From: Thauera propionica
GTDB lineage: Bacteria; Pseudomonadota; Gammaproteobacteria; Burkholderiales; Rhodocyclaceae
Assembly: GCF_002245655.1 (NCBI RefSeq)
Contig: NZ_NOIH01000003.1
Location: 783,133 to 847,132 of the forward strand
Length of the DNA stretch: 64,000 nt
Direction: 5' to 3'
Positions within the stretch are counted from its first letter, which is position 1. Every line of letters starts with the position of its first letter. The translations under genes were made by a program, and so were the position numbers. The notes beneath the pieces were generated by a model. It worked only from the letters and a program-made list of their open reading frames with translations. It was not told the origin of the DNA and searched no databases. This document shows, one piece after another, positions 23,744 to 31,323 of this stretch.

Positions 23744-25393
23744 TCACCTTTCGTTGCCGGGCTTGCCCTCGTCCTCGAGCGCGAAAACACCGAGTCCGTG
23801 CTCGGCCAGGCGCACGGTGCTCGGTCCGCGGTGACCGGGGATCGCAAGCCGGGCCTCGCCCATCGACACGACCACGCCCTCGTGCAGAGCCTGTTCCGCG
23901 TTGACGCGTGCCTGCTTCGCCAGGGCGAGCAGGTAACGCATTTCGTCCTCGTTTTCGCGCAGGGATTCGACTTCGAATGAAAGGTTCGTCGCGGTCTGCT
24001 CGGCCCGATCGCGCAGCTCGGCCGGGATGCGGCCGGGCTGACGGTCTGACAGCGTGAGGACCTTGCCGATCTCAAGCAGTTGGCTTTCCTTGCCGTCACG
24101 CAGCTGCACCATGTCCTGCAAGGCGCGCGACAGCGCGCTGTCAGTCCCGATCTCGAGTTCGGTGCGGATGCGGTTCGGGGCGCCGATCACTCGCGCGTGG
24201 ATCGACAGGGTGGCGCGCAGCGTGCCGCCGATGACATGACCGCGGCGCGTGTTGCCGACGCGGATGTGGTTTCTTGCGTGCAACTCGCACTGCATGGCGA
24301 GATCGTCGATGAAGATCGAGTCGCCGGCCTCGATGCGGGCCTGTTGGGCATAGGTCGCCGAGAAGCTCCCGTCGCAGCGGATGCGGTGCTTGCCCGGATT
24401 CTTCTTGCCGACGGCACCGAGCACGCCGTTCTTGACCACGATGTTGCCGCGCGCCTCCACCGTCGCCGGCTCGACTACGCCGCCGATCTCGATGTCGCCG
24501 CTGGCTTCGATGCGCATGCCGGCCTTGACGTCGCCACGCACCTTGACCGTGCCGTCGAACACGATGTTGCCGGTCGTCATGTTGACGGTGTCGACCGTGT
24601 AGATCGGTTCCACCATCATCCCGCCGCGCACCTGCACCGGCTGGCCATCGCTGGCCGCCACCAGCAGGTCGGGGTCGTCGGCATGCGGACGCACGCCGCG
24701 CAGGCCGCTGGCGAAACGCTGGTCCCGGCCGGGCTGCGGTGCGATCGCGCGGCCGGTCACGTCGAGCCCGGGCGTGCCGGTGGTGGGCGGGTGGCGCCGC
24801 ATCAGCGCGTCGCCTTCATGCACCACCTGGACCTCGCCGAGGTCGCGGTAGTCGGTGCGGCCGCTGGGGCGAATGTTCGGCACGCGGGCGCGCGTTTCCG
24901 GCAGCAGGCATTCGAGCCAGCCGTCCTCGCCGTCGACCGGTTCGCGTCCCCGCGCGATCACCAGATCCTGCGCGATGCCGGCGGCGATCGCACGGTTGAT
25001 CTCCTCGACCCGAACGCCTTCGTAGATGCCGCGGGCGGCGAGCTGTTCGAGCACGTCGTCCTTGGTGACGGCGCGACCACCCTCCGCCGGCGTGATCGTG
25101 AGCCGCGCCTCCAGGCTGTCGGGCGTAGTCGCAATCTGCAGTTCGCCGTCGATCGAGTCCGCGATCTCCAGCTCGACCACCGTGCCGCCGGCGTTGTATT
25201 GGGTGATCAGGGCCTTGACCGCGTTCCGGCGCAGCTTGAAATCCGCATAGCCCGCGTCCGCGAGCCGGTCGCGCAGCCACAGGGCGTCGATGCGGGGCAC
25301 GAGGCTGCCAGGTGCGAGGCTCGCGCGCAGCGTCTGCGTCGGCGCATCGAATGCGAATCTCAGTTCCGGCGCGGGCGGCAGCGGGTTGTCCAT
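23744..25393 (-). CDS. FapA (DUF342) family protein
   Basis: A 549-residue protein of the FapA/DUF342 family, polymerising beta-helix proteins of uncertain function. The centre (about residues 210-400) has the repeating hydrophobic pattern typical of the family: DVTGRAI, YTVDTVNMTTGNIVFDGTVKVRGDV, ASGDIEIGGVVE, ARGNIVVKNGVLGA, and HIRVGNTRRGHVIGG. A helical, probably coiled-coil segment follows (about 430-510, EVESLRENEDEMRYLL). No membrane segment is present. The radical SAM gene lies 66 bp upstream on the same strand, which may be coincidental. Confidence 0.85.
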   Translation of the reverse strand: MDNPLPPAPELRFAFDAPTQTLRASLAPGSLVPRIDALWLRDRLADAGYADFKLRRNAVKALITQYNAGGTVVELEIADSIDGELQIATTPDSLEARLTITPAEGGRAVTKDDVLEQLAARGIYEGVRVEEINRAIAAGIAQDLVIARGREPVDGEDGWLECLLPETRARVPNIRPSGRTDYRDLGEVQVVHEGDALMRRHPPTTGTPGLDVTGRAIAPQPGRDQRFASGLRGVRPHADDPDLLVAASDGQPVQVRGGMMVEPIYTVDTVNMTTGNIVFDGTVKVRGDVKAGMRIEASGDIEIGGVVEPATVEARGNIVVKNGVLGAVGKKNPGKHRIRCDGSFSATYAQQARIEAGDSIFIDDLAMQCELHARNHIRVGNTRRGHVIGGTLRATLSIHARVIGAPNRIRTELEIGTDSALSRALQDMVQLRDGKESQLLEIGKVLTLSDRQPGRIPAELRDRAEQTATNLSFEVESLRENEDEMRYLLALAKQARVNAEQALHEGVVVSMGEARLAIPGHRGPSTVRLAEHGLGVFALEDEGKPGNER

Positions 25394-25459
25394 CCGGGAG
25401 GGGCCGCGTCGGCCCGGTTGCCTCGAAGGCCCGCAGTATAGGAGCCCGGCCGCGCGGCG

Positions 25460-27403
25460 TTAATCGTGCACCGCCGCATCCAGGGCGCGGGAGATGAAGT
25501 GCTTCGCCACCCGCGGCCGCGGCACGCGCTCGTCGAACCACTCGCGCACGTCCGCTTCGAGCCCGATGCCGTGCATGTAGTTGTACAGCGCCTTGTTCAG
25601 CGCCCGCCCCAGGCTGTCGTGGTCGACGCCGGTGGGGTCGATGAAGCCGACATCGTTCTTGGCGAAGCTCACCTGCGGGAGCGGCAGCAGTTCGACGCCG
25701 TATTCCTCGGGGTGCTTGCCCACCGGCGAATGCACGGTGCACGCGAAGCGGTGGAAGAAGCCGGACTGGATGCAGCCGGCTGCGAAGAGCTGGCGCACGT
25801 ATTCGAGGGCATCGACCGTGTCATGCACCGTCTGCGTCGGGAAGCCGTACATCAGGTAGGCATGGACCAGCACCCCGGCTTCGGTGAAGGCGTGGGTGAC
25901 GCGCGCGACCTGCTCCACCGACACGCCCTTCTTCATCAGCTTGAGCAGGCGGTCGGAGGCCACTTCCAGCCCGCCCGACACAGCGATGCAGCCGCTGTCG
26001 GCCAGCAGCTGGCAGACCTCGGGGGTGAAGGACTTCTCGAAGCGGATGTTGCCCCACCACGAGATCGCCACGCCCCGGCGCAGCAGCTCCTCGGCCAGCG
26101 CCTTTAGCGCCTTGGGCGGTGCGGCCTCGTCGACGAAGTGAAAGCCGGTCTGCCCGGTCTCGGCGATGATGGCTTCGATGCGGTCGACCAGCAGGCTGGC
26201 CGAGGCGCCGTCGTAGCGGCCGATGTAGTCCAGGCTGATGTCGCAGAAGCTGCACTTCTTCCAGTAGCAGCCGTGGGCCACCGTGAGCTTGTTCCAGCGC
26301 CCGTCCGACCACAGCCTGTGCATGGGGTTGAGCATGTCGAGCACCGACAGGTAGCCGTCCAGCGGCAGGCCGTCCCAGGTCGGGGTGCCGACCTCGGCGA
26401 AGGGCACGTCGGGCTCGACGAGGTTTATGTAGCGCACGGCTCGCGTGTCCGGGTCGCGCACGAAGGTGCGCACCAGGCGCGACCTGCCTCGCTTGCCCTG
26501 CAGGTGCTCGAGCAGCGCCAGCAGCGGACGCTCGCCGTCGTCCAGCGTGACGTAGTCGAAGTAGTCGAACACGCGCGGCTCGGCCAGCTCGCGCAGCTCG
26601 GTATTGACGAAGCCGCCGCCGAGCACGGTGACGATGTCCGGGTGCGCTGCCTTGATCGCCTGCGCGATGCGGAAAGCGCCATACACCGAGCCGGGGAAGG
26701 GCGTGGACACCAGCACGAGCTGCGGTGTGTGGCGGGCGATGGCTTGGAGGGTGAGCTCGCGCAGGGTGTCATCGACCAGGGTCGGCGGCGCGGCCAGCGC
26801 AGCGGCGAGCGGCTCGAAGGTCGGCTGGCTCATGGCCAGCGTCTCGGCGTAGCGCACGAACTCGAAGCGGGCATCGACCGCGTCGCGCAGGATGTCGGCG
26901 AGCTCGTTCAGGTACAGCGTCGCCAGGTGGCGGGCGCGGTCGGCCAGCCCGAGGGCGCCGAAGGCCCAGCCCAGCGGGTCGCCGCCGTCGGGGTCGTTGG
27001 GATCGACGTAGGCGTCGACCGCATCGAAGCGCGGCCCTTCGGGCAGGAAGGTCCGGCTGGCGATGCGATGGGCGATGGTCGGGTCGCGCCCCTGCAGGAA
27101 GGCGATGGTCGGGCCGATGGTGAAGCGGTAGCGCGCGAAGTGCTCGATGAAGCCCTGCACCAGCGGCGTGCGCTGCTTCTTCGGCAGCGCCTCGGCGCGG
27201 ACGCGGATGTCGTCGAGGCCGGCGGGCGAGAGCAGGCGCAGCACCAGCTTCAGCGCCAGGTCCTCCTGTACCGCATCGACACCGCGCGAGCGCAGGAAGC
27301 CGGTGAGGTAGGCGGTGGACGGGTAGGGCGTGTTGAGCTGCGTCATCGGCGGGATGACGGAGAGCACGCGGATCGGGCGGGCGGAGGGCTGCGCGGCGGA
27401 CAT
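25460..27403 (-). CDS. B12-binding-type radical SAM protein
   Basis: A 647-residue protein with an N-terminal Rossmann-like region (about residues 10-310, with LVLVSTPFPGSVYGAFRIAQAIKA-type strands and VTVLGGGFVNTE), as in B12-binding domains, followed by a radical SAM domain (about 370-600). The cluster motif is CYWKKCSFC: Cys379, Cys384 and Cys387, spaced C-x4-C-x2-C instead of the usual C-x3-C-x2-C. The downstream GFHFVDEAAPP and GGLEVASDRLLKLMKKGV fit the SAM-binding barrel. I see no D-x-H-x2-G B12 motif, so real cobalamin binding is doubtful. The reaction is unknown. AMP nucleosidase lies upstream and the FapA gene downstream on the same strand. Confidence 0.8.
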   Translation of the reverse strand: MSAAQPSARPIRVLSVIPPMTQLNTPYPSTAYLTGFLRSRGVDAVQEDLALKLVLRLLSPAGLDDIRVRAEALPKKQRTPLVQGFIEHFARYRFTIGPTIAFLQGRDPTIAHRIASRTFLPEGPRFDAVDAYVDPNDPDGGDPLGWAFGALGLADRARHLATLYLNELADILRDAVDARFEFVRYAETLAMSQPTFEPLAAALAAPPTLVDDTLRELTLQAIARHTPQLVLVSTPFPGSVYGAFRIAQAIKAAHPDIVTVLGGGFVNTELRELAEPRVFDYFDYVTLDDGERPLLALLEHLQGKRGRSRLVRTFVRDPDTRAVRYINLVEPDVPFAEVGTPTWDGLPLDGYLSVLDMLNPMHRLWSDGRWNKLTVAHGCYWKKCSFCDISLDYIGRYDGASASLLVDRIEAIIAETGQTGFHFVDEAAPPKALKALAEELLRRGVAISWWGNIRFEKSFTPEVCQLLADSGCIAVSGGLEVASDRLLKLMKKGVSVEQVARVTHAFTEAGVLVHAYLMYGFPTQTVHDTVDALEYVRQLFAAGCIQSGFFHRFACTVHSPVGKHPEEYGVELLPLPQVSFAKNDVGFIDPTGVDHDSLGRALNKALYNYMHGIGLEADVREWFDERVPRPRVAKHFISRALDAAVHD

Positions 27404-27444
27404 GGCGGGTGTTTCGGGCGAAGGGCGCGAGGATGCCGCAGGCG

Positions 27445-28953
27445 CTACTGGAACGCCACCTCGGCGAAGCTGCGCAGCTTGCGGCTGTGCAGGCGGTCGA
27501 TGCCCTGTTCGCGCAGGCGCTCGAGGGCGCGGATGCCGATGCGCAGGTGCTGGTCGACGCGCTCGCGGTAGAACTGGTTGGCCATGCCCGGCAGCTTGAT
27601 CTCGCCGTGCAGCGGCTTGTCGCTAATGCACAGCAGGGTGCCGTAGGGCACGCGGAAGCGGAAGCCGTTTGCGGCGATCGTGGCCGATTCCATGTCCAGC
27701 GCCACCGCGCGGCTCTGGCTGAAGCGGCGTTCCGGGCTGCTGGCCATGCCGTGCGAGGGCAGCAGCTCCCAGTTGCGGTTGTCGGTGCTGGCGACGGTGC
27801 CGGTGCGCAGCACGCGCTTCAGCTCGTAGCCGGACAGCTGAGTGATCTCCTCCACCGCGGCCTCGAGGGCGAGTTGCACCTCGGCCAGCGCGGGGATCGG
27901 CACCCACAGCGGCAGCTCCTCGTCGAGCACGTGGTCCTCGCGCACGTAGCCGTGGGCGAGCACGTAGTCGCCCAGATGCTGGCTGTTGCGCAGGCCGGCG
28001 CAGTGGCCGAGCATCAGCCACGCATGCGGGCGCAGCACCGCGATGTGATCGGTGATGGTCTTGGCGTTGGCGGGGCCGACGCCGATGTTGACCATGGTGA
28101 TGCCGCTGCGGTCGCCGCGCACCAGGTGATAGGCCGGCATCTGCGGCAGGCGCGGCGGCACGGTGCCCAGCGCGTCGCGTGCGCCCGGCGGCAGGCCGCT
28201 GCGGCGGGTGACGACGTCGCCGGGCTCGACGAAGGCCTCGTAGCCGTGGCCGGAGGCGCCGTCGGCCATCAGCTCGTGGCCGAGCTTGATGAACTCGTCG
28301 ATGTAGAACTGGTAGTTGGTGAACAGGATGAAGTTCTGGAAGTGCTCGGGCCGGGTGCCGGTGTAGTGGCGCAGGCGGTGCAGCGAGTAGTCGACCCGCG
28401 GCGCCGTGAACAGTGCCAGCGGATGCGGCTCCCCAGGGCCGGGTTCGAAGGTGCCGTTGGCGATGCCGTCGTCCATCGCGCCAAGGTCGGGCAGGTCGAA
28501 ACGGTCGCGCAGCAGCAGTCGGCGGTCGGGACCGAGCTGGCCTTCGAGGTGGTCGTCCTCGGCCAGGGCGAAATGCACCGGGATGGGCTGCGTGCTGGTG
28601 CCGACTTCCAGTGGCACGCCGTGGTTCTGCAGCAGCAGGCGGAACTGCTCGAGGTAGTAGTCGGCGAACAGGTCGGGCCGGGTCAGCGTGGTCTCGAATA
28701 CGCCGGGTCCGGCGACGAAGCCGTAGGACAGGCGCGAGTCCGCCCGCGCCACGGTGTCGGTGCGCACCCGCACCAGCGGATAGCAGGCGCGCACATGGCG
28801 GCCGATGTCACCGCCGGCCACGTAGCGCTGCAGCGCGTCGCGCAGATGATCGATGCTGGTGGCGTGGATCTCGCGCACGCGCTCGAGCGCGGCGGCGGCA
28901 TCGTCGAAGTGGGTGGGGGCGAAGAAGGGCGCGGTGTTCACGGACGGGGGCAT
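27445..28953 (-). CDS. amn: AMP nucleosidase
   Basis: A 502-residue AMP nucleosidase, which splits AMP into adenine and ribose 5-phosphate and so helps set adenylate levels. The N-terminal half shows the Amn-specific region (YPLVRVRTDTVARADSRLSYGF; GVFETTLTRPDLFADYY). The C-terminal half has the nucleoside-phosphorylase-like fold with MVNIGVGPANAKTITDHIAVLRP, MLGHCAGLRNSQHLGDYVLA and AVALDMESATIAANGFRFRVP, the last carrying the substrate-binding Met-Glu. Length fits the family (about 480-500). It starts 39 bp after the stop of the lipoprotein gene and ends 41 bp before the radical SAM start. Confidence 0.94.
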   Translation of the reverse strand: MPPSVNTAPFFAPTHFDDAAAALERVREIHATSIDHLRDALQRYVAGGDIGRHVRACYPLVRVRTDTVARADSRLSYGFVAGPGVFETTLTRPDLFADYYLEQFRLLLQNHGVPLEVGTSTQPIPVHFALAEDDHLEGQLGPDRRLLLRDRFDLPDLGAMDDGIANGTFEPGPGEPHPLALFTAPRVDYSLHRLRHYTGTRPEHFQNFILFTNYQFYIDEFIKLGHELMADGASGHGYEAFVEPGDVVTRRSGLPPGARDALGTVPPRLPQMPAYHLVRGDRSGITMVNIGVGPANAKTITDHIAVLRPHAWLMLGHCAGLRNSQHLGDYVLAHGYVREDHVLDEELPLWVPIPALAEVQLALEAAVEEITQLSGYELKRVLRTGTVASTDNRNWELLPSHGMASSPERRFSQSRAVALDMESATIAANGFRFRVPYGTLLCISDKPLHGEIKLPGMANQFYRERVDQHLRIGIRALERLREQGIDRLHSRKLRSFAEVAFQ

Positions 28954-28992
28954 GGATTGTGGCCGGGTCGGGTGCGACAGGGTACGCGTGGC

Positions 28993-29502
28993 TCAGCGCG
29001 GCGTCTTCAGTCCGGCGGGCAGGCTCAGCGTGCCCTTGTCCGAGAAGCGCACGCCGCCCAGCACGCCGCCGGCCAGCCGCCCGCGCAGGGTGTAGGGCAC
29101 GTTGTCGACCGCCTTGCCGTCCATCACGCCGAGCGCCTGGCGCACGACGGCGACCGCCGACACCGACACCGGAATGCTGACCAGGGCCTCGCCGAAGCGC
29201 GGCACGCTGCCGCGCTGGTCGCTGACGCCGGTGGCGAAGGGCTTGTCGTTGAGGTCGAGCTCAAGCGCCAGGCCGTCGAACTCGATCGCGGTTTCGTTGG
29301 GATTCTGCACCCGCAGCTTCACCGCGAAGCGCATCTCCATGCCTTGGCCCGGCAGGGGCTCGAGGCCGACGACGTTGATGCGGACCGGTTCGCGATGGAC
29401 CAGGCTGGCGCAGCCGGCCAGCGACAGCGCGCATAGCAGCAGCACGGCCTGCAGCAGCGTGCGGGACTGCGCGAAAAGACGCGAACGGGAAGTCGTGTGC
29501 AT
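28993..29502 (-). CDS. LEA type 2 family lipoprotein
   Basis: A 169-residue putative lipoprotein. A hydrophobic signal (LLQAVLLLCALSLAGC) ends in a lipobox with the lipidated Cys near residue 31. Residues about 40-165 match the LEA-14/WHy type: RFAVKLRVQNPNETAIEFDGLALELDLND is the characteristic immunoglobulin-like beta strand pair. Such proteins may act in desiccation or membrane stress, but the role here is unknown. Position 2 after the Cys is Ala, so outer-membrane sorting is likely. Confidence 0.85.
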   Translation of the reverse strand: MHTTSRSRLFAQSRTLLQAVLLLCALSLAGCASLVHREPVRINVVGLEPLPGQGMEMRFAVKLRVQNPNETAIEFDGLALELDLNDKPFATGVSDQRGSVPRFGEALVSIPVSVSAVAVVRQALGVMDGKAVDNVPYTLRGRLAGGVLGGVRFSDKGTLSLPAGLKTPR

Positions 29503-29617
29503 GAGGCGCGCTCCGGTTGGGGAAGGTCTGGCGCCATTGTAGACGCCTGCGCGCGGCCGCTCTCCGCCCTGCCGATGAAAGTTACATGCGCGCTGGAGCC
29601 TGGAAACGGGGTTTCGC

Positions 29618-30313
29618 TCAGCGCGCAGTGGGTCGCGTCAGGTAGTCCAGCAGCTGCGCCATCAGGGCATGGGTGGCGGCGAAATGCTGCGGTCCGGCGT
29701 CGAGGATCTCCGCCTCGGTCTGCACGAAACGCGCGGGCCGCAACTCGCCGCGGCAGTTGGCGAGGATGGCGCGCAGGTTGGCGTCCGTCATCTCGAGGTG
29801 GAACTGCAGGCCGATCACGCGCTCGCCGAGCTGGAACGCCTGGTTGGCGCAACCCACGCTGGCGGCCAGGCGGTGGGCACGAGGCGGCAGGTCGAAGGTC
29901 TCGCCGTGCCAGTGCATGACCGTGCACCGCGGCGGGAAGGCAAAGCAGCCCTGCGGCGCCTCGACCGCCTCGATGTCGAACCAGCCGATTTCCTTCTCCG
30001 CGTTGCGATACACCCGCGCACCCTGTGCCGCGGCGATCAGCTGCGCGCCCAGGCAGATGCCGAGCGCGGCCGTGCCCTGCGCCACGGCCTGGGCGATGAA
30101 GCGCTTCTCGGCGACCAGCCAGGGGTGTTCCGCCTCGTCATTGACGCTCATCGGCCCGCCCATCACCACCAGCAGATCGAGGCCGGCAGGGTCGGGCAGC
30201 GCGGCAGCCTCGTCGAAGCGGGTCACGCCGACGTCGGCGCGGTGTGCGTCCAGCCAGGCGTTGATGATGCCGGCGTCTTCGAACGCGACATGCTGCAGGA
30301 TGTGGGCTTTCAT
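29618..30313 (-). CDS. Class I glutamine amidotransferase domain protein
   Basis: A 231-residue protein of the GATase-1 type. The nucleophile elbow GICLGAQL (Cys near residue 87) and the QFHLEMT motif (His-Glu, near 172) give a complete Cys-His-Glu triad. The MGGPMSVNDE motif near residue 52 is seen in stand-alone GMP-synthase-like amidotransferases. No synthase partner is fused or adjacent, so it may hydrolyse gamma-glutamyl compounds or serve an unseen partner. The DUF924 gene starts 38 bp upstream on the same strand. Confidence 0.88.
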   Translation of the reverse strand: MKAHILQHVAFEDAGIINAWLDAHRADVGVTRFDEAAALPDPAGLDLLVVMGGPMSVNDEAEHPWLVAEKRFIAQAVAQGTAALGICLGAQLIAAAQGARVYRNAEKEIGWFDIEAVEAPQGCFAFPPRCTVMHWHGETFDLPPRAHRLAASVGCANQAFQLGERVIGLQFHLEMTDANLRAILANCRGELRPARFVQTEAEILDAGPQHFAATHALMAQLLDYLTRPTAR

Positions 30314-30351
30314 GGCGGGCGGGATCGGGAAGGCGGGGGTTCGAGTATGGC

Positions 30352-30951
30352 TCAGAACGACGAGCCGGGCTGCTGCAGGAAGGCCGTTTCTTCCGCGGTG
30401 GTCTCGCGCCCGAGCGCGGCATTGCGGTGGGGGAAACGCCCGAAGCGTTCGATGATGGCGAGGTGGCGGCGGGCGTAGTCGAGATAGCCGTCGAAGCTGG
30501 GCCGCTTTGGCGCCGGCACGCTGGCGGCGAGGCGATCGAACAGCCGTACCGCCTCGCGCTGGTCGCCGAGTTCTTCCGAATGCTCCAGCGGCAGGTAGAC
30601 GAAGACGCGCTCGACGGCACCCAGCTCCGCGTCCAGGCCCAGCCGCAGGGTGTCCTTCGCCCAGCGCAGGGCCAGCACATCGAAGGCGAAGGCTGCCGCT
30701 TCGCCACGCCAGATGTTGCGCGGGAACTGGTCGGTCAGCAGGATCAGCGCCAGCCGCCCGCGGATGTCCGCCAGCCAGCCGTCCAGCTCACCGCTCGCCG
30801 CGCGCGCGACCCAGGGCGCGAAGCGCCGCCGGATCTCGGCATCCACCTCGGCCTGCTTGCGCCACCACAGTGCCGACTGGCTTGCGATCACCGCGTCGTC
30901 GTCGGTGTGCGTACCGAACCAGAAGGCGTGGATCGTGTCCGGCGTTTCCAT
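30352..30951 (-). CDS. DUF924 family protein
   Basis: A 199-residue protein of the DUF924 family, whose function is unknown. Recognisable family segments are HAFWFG near the N-terminus, LALILLTDQFPRNIWRGEA with the conserved D-Q-F-P-R-N, FVYLPLEHSEELGDQ, and RFGRFPHRNAALGRETT. The ATG at 30951 is supported by the alignment of the N-terminal FWFG; the frame remains open upstream to 31230, across the nirB control region, which is shadow. It is transcribed away from nirB. Confidence 0.88.
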   Translation of the reverse strand: METPDTIHAFWFGTHTDDDAVIASQSALWWRKQAEVDAEIRRRFAPWVARAASGELDGWLADIRGRLALILLTDQFPRNIWRGEAAAFAFDVLALRWAKDTLRLGLDAELGAVERVFVYLPLEHSEELGDQREAVRLFDRLAASVPAPKRPSFDGYLDYARRHLAIIERFGRFPHRNAALGRETTAEETAFLQQPGSSF

Positions 30952-31015
30952 TTGGAGCTCCAGTGCCGAAGGGAATCTGTCGAAGCATAGTCCAGGCTGG
31001 CTCCGCCGCGCGCCG

Positions 31016-31030
31016 GCACCACCCTGGTGA
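31016..31030 (+). promoter_or_regulatory. NtrC-type binding site 1
   Basis: GCACC-N5-GGTGA closely matches the NtrC enhancer consensus GCACC-N5-GGTGC. It lies 21 bp (two helical turns) from a second, perfect site and about 100 bp upstream of the sigma-54 promoter of nirB. Confidence 0.7.
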
Positions 31031-31036
31031 TCGCCG

Positions 31037-31051
31037 GCACCGTTATGGTGC
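31037..31051 (+). promoter_or_regulatory. NtrC-type binding site 2
   Basis: GCACCGTTATGGTGC is a perfect dyad matching the NtrC enhancer consensus. Paired with the site at 31016, it fits nitrogen-limitation control of nitrite assimilation. Confidence 0.8.
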
Positions 31052-31114
31052 GTTAACCGCGCCCCTGTGCGCCGTGACTCACCGGAGACCGGTCGTCGCG
31101 GCGTACTCATTGCA

Positions 31115-31130
31115 TGGCACGGTACATGCT
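31115..31130 (+). promoter_or_regulatory. Sigma-54 promoter for nirBDC
   Basis: TGGCACG, four bases, then ATGCT gives the -24 GG and -12 GC elements with exactly ten bases between them. Transcription would begin near 31141, leaving a leader of about 180 nt that contains two inverted repeats (31148-31173 and 31179-31201). Confidence 0.85.
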
Positions 31131-31323
31131 TAATCGCTTTCGAGTTCGCTGCAACGACGCGGCGGACTGCAGCCTCTGCCAACGACGGTGGGGACCGTTG
31201 GGTGTGCTTGTTCCTGCGCCCTCGGGTCAATTCAGCCGTTTTCGAACCGCGTTCTGCGGAGGCCTACATGCTCGCGCCGGTCCATGACCTTCTGCGTCGG
31301 TATCGCCAGCCTTCGTGGGCCGA

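Noticed and set aside
29669..30478. Plus-strand frames opposite the amidotransferase and DUF924 genes
   Set aside because: The minus-strand proteins carry an intact catalytic triad and family motifs; the plus frames are shadows.
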